DNA from: Christensenella sp. UBA4263
GTDB lineage: Bacteria; Bacillota; Clostridia; Christensenellales; Aristaeellaceae
NCBI GenBank assembly: GCA_002395225.1
Contig: DGWH01000100.1
Coordinates: 4,357-35,180, forward strand
Length of the DNA: 30,824 nt
Direction of reading: 5' to 3'
Positions 7,693 to 14,987 of this stretch are shown here, piece after piece. The stretch's first letter is position 1. Each line of letters begins with the position of its first letter. The position numbers were made by a program, and so were the translations under genes. Under the pieces are notes generated by a model. That model worked only from the letters and a program-made list of their open reading frames with translations. It ran no database searches and had not been told where the DNA came from.

Positions 7693-9054
7693 TCAGTATC
7701 CAAGGACCTTTTTGCGAACCCGTGCATAGATAATGTACGAAATGATCACATTGACGATATCTGCCGTCACCTGCGTCCAGACAATCCCCATCATGCCAAA
7801 CAGTGCATTGAGCAGGAACAGGAACGGAATATTCAGTCCGATCTGCCGGATAACGGCCAGCCAGAGCGAGACCCTGCCCTGATTAATCGCCTGCATGTAG
7901 TTCACCATATTGAAACTGAGAAACATGAAAGGCGTTGCAAAGCAGCGTGCCCGAAGGAACGTCGTCCCAAGGCGCACGGTTTCTGCCTCTCCGATAAATG
8001 CGCCGATCAGGCGGTCCGCGAACAGGTAATAAAGCAGTACGCAGATTCCCGCGATGATCAGGCCGGCAATTCTGGCTGCGTTGAAGAATTCCTGCATTCG
8101 TTTATAGTTCCGGGCAGCGTAATTGTATCCGATCAGCGGAATCATGCCCAGACAGATTCCGATTCCGACATTCAGCGGCAGCCGTTCCACTTTCAGCACA
8201 ATGCCCATCGCAGCCAGCGGAAGATCCCCGTGAGCCGCAGAGAGCCGGTTGATGACAATATTGGTGAGATCATAGAGAAAGACGCTCAGCGCAGCCGGAA
8301 TCCCGACAGAGAACAGATCCTTTCTTGAATCCGGCCGAATCTTCGCCAGCTTCCTGGGAATTTCCAGCACCGAGGACTTCCGGACTCGGTGAATCATCCA
8401 AAGAAAATAGGCCATCGAGGCCATGCTTGAGAGCATGGTGGCAATTCCGGCGCCCATCACCTGATACCCATCTGGCAGCAGGACAAACATAAACAGCGGA
8501 TCCAGCAGAATATTAAGAAGGCCGCCCATGCTCAGTCCAAAAGCTGCCGCACGGGAATAGCCGGCATTCCGCAGCAGAAAGGACAATGTCGTTCCATTCA
8601 CATTGGCGATGCCGCCGATTCCTACGACAAAGAACAGATACTGTCTGGCATAACCAATGGTCATGTCACTCGCCCCCAGAAGGCGCAGCAGCGGATCCAT
8701 AAACACGACGCAGAGAACAGAGAATACCAGTGCGGAACCGCACGAGGCCAGTATCGTCCAGGAAGCGGCAGCCCTTGCCTCTTTTTCATCTCTGCTCCCC
8801 AGAAGGCGAACAACCAGCGTTCCGCCGCCCACGCCAAACAGATTTCCAAGCGCTCCGGCCATCAGGAAAACCGTCAGCACAAGAGAGGAAGCCGCCACCA
8901 TATAGGGATTATTGGTGCGCCCGATAAACCACGTATCCGCCATGTTGTAAAACAGTGTAATCAGCTGGCTGATAATGGTAGGAACCGCCATCCGGAACAG
9001 CGCCGCAGGTACCGGCATGGTTTCAAACAGTTCACGCTTTGAATGATCTTCCAT
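7693..9054 (-). CDS. MATE-family multidrug/metabolite efflux protein
   Basis: This 453-residue polytopic protein (about 12 membrane segments) is expected to export organic cations or metabolites using an ion gradient. Family hallmarks are the N-terminal 'PVPAALFRMAVPTIISQLI' followed by LFYNMADTWFIGR, and the repeat in the second half (FSVGIPAALSVFLYDLTNIVINR). The length is normal for the MepA/DinF-like branch. The start ATG 9054 has GGAAGGGAAG about 10 nt upstream. A strong terminator (9090-9123) ends the upstream ABC operon just before it. I found no clear -35/-10 pair between, so its promoter is unidentified. It is only distantly similar to the MATE protein at 21142-22512. The substrate cannot be told. 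Confidence 0.9.
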   Translation of the reverse strand: MEDHSKRELFETMPVPAALFRMAVPTIISQLITLFYNMADTWFIGRTNNPYMVAASSLVLTVFLMAGALGNLFGVGGGTLVVRLLGSRDEKEARAAASWTILASCGSALVFSVLCVVFMDPLLRLLGASDMTIGYARQYLFFVVGIGGIANVNGTTLSFLLRNAGYSRAAAFGLSMGGLLNILLDPLFMFVLLPDGYQVMGAGIATMLSSMASMAYFLWMIHRVRKSSVLEIPRKLAKIRPDSRKDLFSVGIPAALSVFLYDLTNIVINRLSAAHGDLPLAAMGIVLKVERLPLNVGIGICLGMIPLIGYNYAARNYKRMQEFFNAARIAGLIIAGICVLLYYLFADRLIGAFIGEAETVRLGTTFLRARCFATPFMFLSFNMVNYMQAINQGRVSLWLAVIRQIGLNIPFLFLLNALFGMMGIVWTQVTADIVNVIISYIIYARVRKKVLGY

Positions 9055-9089
9055 AATTCAAAGTCTTCCCTTCCGGCATTGGCCGCACC

Positions 9090-9123
9090 AAAAAAGCGGG
9101 AACGCCGTCTCGGGCGTTCCCGG
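9090..9123 (-). terminator. Rho-independent terminator of the ABC-2/ABCG operon
   Basis: On the minus strand GGGAACGCC pairs with GGCGTTCCC around loop CGAGAC, followed by GC and six T residues (9095-9090). It lies about 80 nt downstream of the permease stop at 9205. Confidence 0.88.
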
Positions 9124-9160
9124 CAGAAGTACAGAATTGAATTGCTGTTTTTGAGATGCC

Positions 9161-9176
9161 GCCAATGACCATTGGC
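9161..9176. repeat. 16-bp palindrome downstream of the permease gene
   Basis: GCCAATG-AC-CATTGGC is a perfect 7+2+7 dyad between the permease stop and its terminator. It could be an operator acting on the MATE gene 107 bp away, but no promoter elements are visible beside it, so the role is unknown. Confidence 0.4.
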
Positions 9177-9204
9177 TCTGCTTCAGTCAAATCACAGCTT
9201 GTCT

Positions 9205-10671
9205 CTAGCGTTTGTCCTTGTCCACGGATTCCAGGGTAATCATCGCCAGGAAGACAAACAGAATGGCAAAACCGAAAATGCGCCACCAGTAAACCAGGAT
9301 ATTCTCGGCTGAGTTCTCATAGTCAGGATTACGGCTTGCCTCAGATGCCATCGTTTGAATCACGTTCTTGACTTTTGTGGCGCCGAACAGATTAACGATT
9401 TCCCCCACGGTTGTCTTAAACGTATATTGCTGATCCCGATTTTTCTGAACATCCGGATTTTCAGCCAGCCGGTCGACCAGATCACCTGCTGTCCTGATTC
9501 CGCCTATCGGTTCATCCTTGTAAGCATCCAGAAGTCCTGAGCTGATAATCAGGTCGATCACATCACCGAACTTCACATCTGACACGACCTTTTGTTCCAT
9601 CAGCACTTTCATTTCATCCGTCTTCACCATGTTATCAAGAAGTGCCTCCACGGTCAGGTCTGCGAAAATCTTCCGTTCAAGAAACTCCTTCGAATCCGGT
9701 GATTCCCGGAATGCCTTCAGCAGATCACCATACGTCGTATCCAGAGAGAAGGTTTTTTTCCGAAAAATCTGATAGGAATCCAGTTGATTCAGGCCCTGGG
9801 TGAGTCCATTCAGCGTAAGATATTCCCCGATCTCCGTATTCCGGATTTTCCGGACCGTGGGATTATTATTCTTTTTCCCAAGCAAATCCAGCACATCACC
9901 CAGCTTCACCGTTCCAGTCACTTCAGACTCGTGCATCTTGGAAATCGTATTCCATATAGATGCAAGCGGCAGATTATTGTAATTGGCCTGTGCTGCCAGC
10001 ACTTTCAGTCCGGGATTGGAGATCGTCAGATTGGTCAGCGGTTCACTCCACTCCGGCAGCGACAGCATTCCCCCTGAAAAGACCAGCTGAAAAATCAGCA
10101 CAAACGGCATGATGGTCATGGCTGTCGTCGTCGAATGCGCCAACGTGGAAATCCAGAGAGAAAGCATATCCGACGCAAACGTAATCAGGAACATGGAAAT
10201 CCCGATGTCAAACAGAAGGTAAGGGGTAATGACTCCCTCATCGGGATACTTAACGCCAACCATTCTGGTGACATAAAGCGTAACGCCTGTCTGAAGAAGA
10301 CACAGAATCGACTGATACAGCATATGCGCACAGATATAGGAGGAAATATGCATGCCGGAACGATGTTCGCGCTTGATCACGTCCCGTTCGCGGCAGATCA
10401 CCTGGACCGAGTTAAAGCATCCGTTCCAGATGCACACGCACACCAGCGCAAAGGCGCCCATCAGGGAACCTTCCATGTTAATAAACATGCGTTTGCGAAC
10501 AACCATTCCAACCAGGCCCGCAATCAGGGCCGCCATCGGGAGAACTTTCCAGTCATTCTGATAGATAAACATGCGGATCAGTTTCCCGAGATAGATGATT
10601 ACCTGTGCCCCCCGCCCGCGATAACGTATATTCATCCTGCGAGAGGGTTTTTCTGCTTTTACATCAGGCAT
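9205..10671 (-). CDS. ABC-2 type (ABCG-like) permease with a 27-residue repeat insertion
   Basis: This 488-residue membrane protein pairs with the ATPase encoded immediately upstream, whose 3' end it overlaps by 8 nt. It has five membrane segments between about 40 and 205, including the ABCG-like 'WNGCFNSVQVICRERDVIKRE' cytoplasmic motif near 82-102, then a long hydrophilic region (about 210-455), and a last segment (about 460-480, WWRIFGFAILFVFLAMITLE). The hydrophilic region holds about seven repeats of roughly 27 residues, starting near 254, 281, 312, 339, 366, 392 and 420. Each opens with a pattern like VKFGDVIDLI or TTYGDLLKAF. Its place between the last two membrane segments predicts an extracellular solenoid-like domain. 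The transported substrate is unknown. Confidence 0.85.
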   Translation of the reverse strand: MPDVKAEKPSRRMNIRYRGRGAQVIIYLGKLIRMFIYQNDWKVLPMAALIAGLVGMVVRKRMFINMEGSLMGAFALVCVCIWNGCFNSVQVICRERDVIKREHRSGMHISSYICAHMLYQSILCLLQTGVTLYVTRMVGVKYPDEGVITPYLLFDIGISMFLITFASDMLSLWISTLAHSTTTAMTIMPFVLIFQLVFSGGMLSLPEWSEPLTNLTISNPGLKVLAAQANYNNLPLASIWNTISKMHESEVTGTVKLGDVLDLLGKKNNNPTVRKIRNTEIGEYLTLNGLTQGLNQLDSYQIFRKKTFSLDTTYGDLLKAFRESPDSKEFLERKIFADLTVEALLDNMVKTDEMKVLMEQKVVSDVKFGDVIDLIISSGLLDAYKDEPIGGIRTAGDLVDRLAENPDVQKNRDQQYTFKTTVGEIVNLFGATKVKNVIQTMASEASRNPDYENSAENILVYWWRIFGFAILFVFLAMITLESVDKDKR

Positions 10672-12019
10672 GCTGCACCTCCGCGTATTTCATAACATAC
10701 TCATCTGCCAGACCATCTCCGCCTTCCTCTTTCCGGTTGACGCTCTTGACAATCTGCTCCATCCGTTCACGGCCGAAGAATTTTCTGGCATCCTCAATAC
10801 TGCCATAATACGCCAGGCGCCCTGTACGCGCGCTGTCCTTTGCCAGCACAATAACATCATCAAACAGATCAATGACACGGTCCGGGGTATGGGTAATCAC
10901 AATGACAATTTTCCCGGTATCGGCAATCTTTCTCAGCTGGACAAACAGCTCCCTGGCCATGACGCCATCAAGTCCGGAGTCCGGTTCATCCAGAATGAAC
11001 AGTGACGGATTGCTGATAAATTCAATGGAGATGGACAGCCGCTTTTTCTGACCACCGGACAGCTTTTCAACCAGATTATTCTTAACCGGTTTCAGTCCGA
11101 AAATCTCCATCACCTCATCCACACGTCTTCTGCGCTGATCCGGTGTCACATCTTTGGGAAGCCGGAGCTTAGCCGCATCCAGGAGGGTGTTCAGGACAGT
11201 ATCCTTCCCCCGCATCATCTCTGTCTGCGGAACGAATCCCACCTCATACTGCATTTTCTTGTACTGCGTGTACATGTTGTTCCCGTTGAGCAGCACCTCC
11301 GCTTTCGCCTTCTCATATCCGTTTATGGCATTGAGATAGGTGGTTTTGCCAGCACCGGAACCGCCCAGGAGCAACACCATATGTCCCTGCGGAATCGCCA
11401 TATGAATATCGCGCAGCAGGACTTTTTTCTGGAAGAATTCCTTCACAGAACGCTCCGTCAGATTCACGGTAAGTCCCTCATCCATCACCGTTGCACTTCC
11501 GTGCGTTGCCAGGCGTTCCATTTCCGCCCGAATATCCATGACTTTCCAGGCCGGCTGATACTTCTTACTGAAGCCCCACAGGAGCGTGACAAACCAATTG
11601 GCCAAGATCCAGAGGATAATCCAGCGCTTCCGCTGTCCATACACCTCGATGAGCCCGATGCCGATGCGGATTTCATAAATGAGCAGGGAAAGCCATAATG
11701 TCACCTCCATAATGGTCACGATGACAAAAAACACACTTATCTCCGCAGACGCCTGCTCAAAGTATACCAGTGATAAAATCCCGTTGAGCAGTCTCGTGGC
11801 AACAGTAAGAACACTGTATACCCGGCCCTCCGGTTCGCGCCCTGCACAGCATGCCAACTTGTATTCTCTTGCACCGGGAATCAGGGCCCACCACCCTTTC
11901 ACCCCCGACTTTTCAAACATCTTCCACAAGCCGACCATAAACAGGATTTCAAAAATGATGTTCCTAAGCTCTTCCGAGCCGAACAGTATTTCCAGAAAAA
12001 ATTTCCCGACAGCAGCCAT
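10664..12019 (-). CDS. ABCG-like ABC transporter ATPase with N-terminal membrane domain
   Basis: Residues 1 to about 155 of this 451-residue protein carry three to four membrane segments and the stretch KSGVKGWWALIPGAREYKL (38-54), which resembles the small DUF5684-type membrane domain. Residues about 180-451 are an ABC ATPase: Walker A GGSGAGKTT (219-227), signature LSGGQKKR (320-327), Walker B LFILDEPDSGLDG (340-352) and H-loop ITHTPD. The signature and post-Walker B style are ABCG-like. The membrane-spanning partner is the next gene, overlapped by 8 nt. GGAGGAGG lies 13 nt before ATG 12019, a rather long spacing. The N-terminal fusion is unusual, since ABCG half-transporters carry the membrane part after the ATPase. 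Confidence 0.85.
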   Translation of the reverse strand: MAAVGKFFLEILFGSEELRNIIFEILFMVGLWKMFEKSGVKGWWALIPGAREYKLACCAGREPEGRVYSVLTVATRLLNGILSLVYFEQASAEISVFFVIVTIMEVTLWLSLLIYEIRIGIGLIEVYGQRKRWIILWILANWFVTLLWGFSKKYQPAWKVMDIRAEMERLATHGSATVMDEGLTVNLTERSVKEFFQKKVLLRDIHMAIPQGHMVLLLGGSGAGKTTYLNAINGYEKAKAEVLLNGNNMYTQYKKMQYEVGFVPQTEMMRGKDTVLNTLLDAAKLRLPKDVTPDQRRRRVDEVMEIFGLKPVKNNLVEKLSGGQKKRLSISIEFISNPSLFILDEPDSGLDGVMARELFVQLRKIADTGKIVIVITHTPDRVIDLFDDVIVLAKDSARTGRLAYYGSIEDARKFFGRERMEQIVKSVNRKEEGGDGLADEYVMKYAEVQHA

Positions 12020-12119
12020 CCGAACCCTTTTTCCTCCTCCATGTGATCATTTGTCTCAGTGCATGTCCGTGCCTGTCTCATAAACGGTCCCGTTAACACA
12101 GGGGCACTCAAACGTTCTT

Positions 12120-12719
12120 TCAGTCATTGCTGCCTGAGGACGAAGCTGCCGCGCTGTTTTCACGGTCACGAATCATATGCTGCAGCGTGACCAGAATCGT
12201 TACCACCGTCTTCTCTTCCTCCGGCTGATAAATATCCACGCAGTATTTGTCATGGAGCGATATCATCTTCTGTGAGATCACCGCAATAATGTTTCCATCC
12301 GCATCGTACAGTTCAAAATTCAGGCCGACGATGTTTCCCTGCAGCTGCCAGCCAAGTCCTTCAATATTGGTTACATCCCGGACAATATGCCACAGTTCAT
12401 TGGAAAGTTCAAATTTCTTTCCGTCCTCCATGGTCACAAAATGCCGTTCATGCAGCGTAAAGAACTTTCGCTCAATATGTGAGACATGATTTCCAGCCGC
12501 ATCATAAATATCCGTCTTGTCATGCAGCGACGGAAATTTCGTCTTTGCCAGATAAACCACCTGATCACGATCATCCGTAATGCTGATCTCATGATGGAGC
12601 GTCAGTACTTTCGTCGATGTAAACAACGAATATTCCGGTTCACCAAAGCGCTCCACATTATTGACATTTGCCTGCTCACCCGCCTCGCGGTACCGATGAA
12701 ATTTTGATAAAACGCCCAT
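12120..12719 (-). CDS. LURP-one-related (Tubby C-terminal-like fold) protein
   Basis: This protein has 199 residues when started at ATG 12719, which has AGGAGAG about 8 nt upstream; the longer reading from 12821 has no such signal. The body shows the beta-strand pattern of the LURP-one-related/YxjI family. A [ST]LH[DHE] motif recurs four times (VLTLHHE, FPSLHDK, FFTLHER, MISLHDK), each at the same point of a strand pair. The C-terminus is a Ser/Ala-rich tail. The biochemical function of the family is unclear; plant members act in defence, and the fold resembles phospholipid-binding and scramblase proteins. It lies 100 nt upstream of the ABC ATPase gene and 95 nt after the AAA-like gene, with no terminator seen, so it is probably in that operon. 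Confidence 0.8.
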   Translation of the reverse strand: MGVLSKFHRYREAGEQANVNNVERFGEPEYSLFTSTKVLTLHHEISITDDRDQVVYLAKTKFPSLHDKTDIYDAAGNHVSHIERKFFTLHERHFVTMEDGKKFELSNELWHIVRDVTNIEGLGWQLQGNIVGLNFELYDADGNIIAVISQKMISLHDKYCVDIYQPEEEKTVVTILVTLQHMIRDRENSAAASSSGSND

Positions 12720-12814
12720 ATTCTCTCTCTCCTGATTGTTTGTTTTTCTGATTAAGCCCGTTTTAAGCGATGAAGATTGCCTGAAACTGAAACTGGATTT
12801 GTCAGACAACATCC

Positions 12815-14536
12815 TCAGCATTTTTCAACAATGCACGTTTTCCTGCAGAAACAGATTCCATAAGCTCTGCATCCGATGTACCCATCGTTCAGGATTCCTT
12901 CCACATACCCTTTTTCCCTGATCTGCCGAAGCGCCTCTTCAATTCCATCCCGCATCTCGGCAAACTTCTTTCTTTCCTTCAGTTCAAAGAGGATCGCAGG
13001 ATCTCTGGGATTGCTGGGATAAAGCACAATATCCGGCCGCCCGTTTCCTTCCTCTCTGTTTGAGCGAACCTCATATCCCGGAACACCGTAAAGCAGTGAT
13101 AAACAGATGCCATGATAAAAACGCTCCGTACTGTCAAAGGTGCTGATGGTTTTCCCCAGGAGATTCCTGATATAACTTTCCATTCCTTCCGTGTCCCCTT
13201 CAAGAACGGCTCTGTGAAACATGCTTCGGTCTGCCTCTTTGACCTTTTTTTCAAACCAGGAACTGATCTGGTTTCTGTAAATGCTCCTGATCTCTGCATT
13301 GGGAATGGTCATCGTCATGAAAACATCTTCCCCTTCAATTCGTTCGGAGACCTTTTTCAGATAACCGGTAAAATAGAGGAAGTTCCACAGATTATCCTCC
13401 GATTCCCTGATTTCGCCATAGGTGATATCCTCATGGATCTTTTTTTCAATCGTTCCTCCCTCAACAAGCGTATCCAGTTCCGCTTTTAAAGAATCATCCG
13501 TACGATAAACCAGTTCCCTGATAATACGATTCGAAGAAGTATTTGCCCAGTAAGGTTCAGGAAACTTCTTTTTCCCGATGACAGTGCCATACACGTACTG
13601 GACAATACTCCAGGGATTATAGATTTCCGTCTCACCGAAACAATATCCGTCATACCATTTTTTGACCTCCGGAATACGATCTGCAATGCCATAATCGCTT
13701 AACATCTGCATCGTTTCCGACTCAGTAAATCCAAACGCTTCGTCAAATCCGCTCTCCCTGATGGTATTGATCAGAAGATTGTTCATTCCGGTGAAAATGC
13801 TTTCCCTGCTGATTCTCAAGCAGCCGGTAACAATCCCTTTGAAAAGGGCATCATTTGTCTTTAATGCTGATTCAAAAAGCGACCGAATATATCCCACCAT
13901 TTCATCATAGAACCCATTTTCCCACGCATTCTCCAGAGGTACATCATACTCATCCAGAAGAATCATGACTTTCCTGCCGTGGTGTTTCATCAGAAAAACG
14001 GACAGCGTTTTTAAAGCCGTCGAGTACTTGAATATTTCTTCCTGATATTCTTCTCTCGTGTGCAGTTTGCGCTCGTCGACTGCATCCAAAAAGCTGTAAA
14101 AGTGTTCCTTCTCCAGAACACTCAGTTCTTTGGAATCAAGAAGATAGGAATGTCTTGAATATTCAGAGACGATTTCATCCCTGATTCTCAGTCCCGCCCG
14201 ATTAAAATCAGGCTGATTCGCCGATTTCAAAGACAACCTGATCACCGGAACCTGTCCCATCATCGACAGCAGCTCATCCGGCGCTTCCATGATCCTTTTC
14301 CCATCGAAATACCGTTCCTTACTGACCACTCTACCGTCTTTATCGTACTCCAGTTCAAAGAAGGTTTGAAGCATGGACAGTGCAAGTGTCTTCCCGAATC
14401 GTCTCGGCCGTGTAAACAGGGTCACCTTACCGCCCTTTTCAATGACATCCCGAACCAGCCATGTCTTATCTATATAGTAAAGATTCTCCTCAATGAACTC
14501 TCTGTAATTTTCGTATCCGATTCCAAACCTTTTCAC
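12815..14536 (-). CDS. AAA-ATPase-like protein with C-terminal PD-(D/E)XK nuclease domain, copy 1
   Basis: I place the start at GTG 14536, because GGAGGTGAG lies about 7 nt upstream; an in-frame ATG at 14575 lacks a ribosome site. This gives 573 residues. The N-terminal half is the AAA-ATPase-like domain (pfam09820 type): a 'YYIDKTWLVRDVI' opening, a P-loop TRPRRFGKTLALSML near 50 and Walker B-like LLDEYDVPLENAW near 200. The C-terminal part fits a PD-(D/E)XK fold, with GNGRPDIVL and ILFELKERKK supplying the D...ExK residues, then YGICFCRKTC at the end. The family is widespread and multicopy in gut and rumen bacteria, and its function is unproven. It heads a probable operon from promoter 14711-14739. 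A paralog lies at 22645-24372. Confidence 0.9.
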   Translation of the reverse strand: MKRFGIGYENYREFIEENLYYIDKTWLVRDVIEKGGKVTLFTRPRRFGKTLALSMLQTFFELEYDKDGRVVSKERYFDGKRIMEAPDELLSMMGQVPVIRLSLKSANQPDFNRAGLRIRDEIVSEYSRHSYLLDSKELSVLEKEHFYSFLDAVDERKLHTREEYQEEIFKYSTALKTLSVFLMKHHGRKVMILLDEYDVPLENAWENGFYDEMVGYIRSLFESALKTNDALFKGIVTGCLRISRESIFTGMNNLLINTIRESGFDEAFGFTESETMQMLSDYGIADRIPEVKKWYDGYCFGETEIYNPWSIVQYVYGTVIGKKKFPEPYWANTSSNRIIRELVYRTDDSLKAELDTLVEGGTIEKKIHEDITYGEIRESEDNLWNFLYFTGYLKKVSERIEGEDVFMTMTIPNAEIRSIYRNQISSWFEKKVKEADRSMFHRAVLEGDTEGMESYIRNLLGKTISTFDSTERFYHGICLSLLYGVPGYEVRSNREEGNGRPDIVLYPSNPRDPAILFELKERKKFAEMRDGIEEALRQIREKGYVEGILNDGYIGCRAYGICFCRKTCIVEKC

Positions 14537-14640
14537 GCACTCACCTCCGAGTGAAGGATCACACGTTCGTTGCACAAATCATTCCTGCCGTCATCTCAGT
14601 CTGTTTCCCGGTCTCTGTCCTGTCAGATGCCCCATTGCCC

Positions 14641-14687
14641 CACACCAGACGAGGCAATCAACGGCTCTTTTCTATCCGTCTGGTGTG
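14641..14687 (-). repeat. 11-bp perfect inverted repeat in the 5' leader of the AAA-like gene
   Basis: CACACCAGACG (14641-14651) and CGTCTGGTGTG (14677-14687) are perfect arms around a 25-nt loop. They lie just downstream of the predicted transcription start (near 14704) and about 105 nt before the GTG start. A repressor-binding dyad or RNA stem-loop control is possible; there is no T-run for termination. Confidence 0.55.
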
Positions 14688-14710
14688 ATCTTTAACCGTA
14701 TTTTGGGCAC

Positions 14711-14739
14711 AGTATACACGATTTCACCCGTGATTGCAA
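14711..14739 (-). promoter_or_regulatory. Sigma-A promoter of the AAA-like/LURP/ABC operon
   Basis: TTGCAA (14739-14734) and TATACT (14716-14711) are separated by 17 bp on the minus strand, giving a leader of about 170 nt. In the rest of the intergenic stretch (14740-14894) I see nothing else. Confidence 0.7.
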
Positions 14740-14894
14740 GATAAGCACCAAAGGGAGCCGCGTGGAATGTATCCCGAAGTCATTCAAGCATTCTGTTTCC
14801 ATGTGACTTTTCCCGCCCCCTACTTTCGCGGTCTAACTGTCTAAATTATGACCTTGACTTTGGAACCACATTACAATTTTTATATTTTCTCAGA

Positions 14895-14930
14895 GAAAAA
14901 GAGTGCGGCCTCGCCGCACTCTTCAAAAAG
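14895..14930 (-). terminator. Rho-independent terminator of the polyferredoxin-thioredoxin gene
   Basis: On the minus strand AAGAGTGCGGC pairs with GCCGCACTCTT around loop GAG and is followed by a T-run (14900-14896), about 65 nt past the stop at 14988. The opposite side also carries A/T runs, so weak bidirectional action is possible. Confidence 0.88.
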
Positions 14931-14987
14931 CAATTTCTGTCTTTTCCCGGGTCTGTTCACAAACCCTGTCTGACGATTCGTTGAGTT

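Noticed and set aside
12720..12821. Longer N-terminus for the LURP-one protein from 12821
   Set aside because: The extra 34 residues are low-complexity and lack a ribosome site, whereas the ATG at 12719 has a good AGGAGAG signal.
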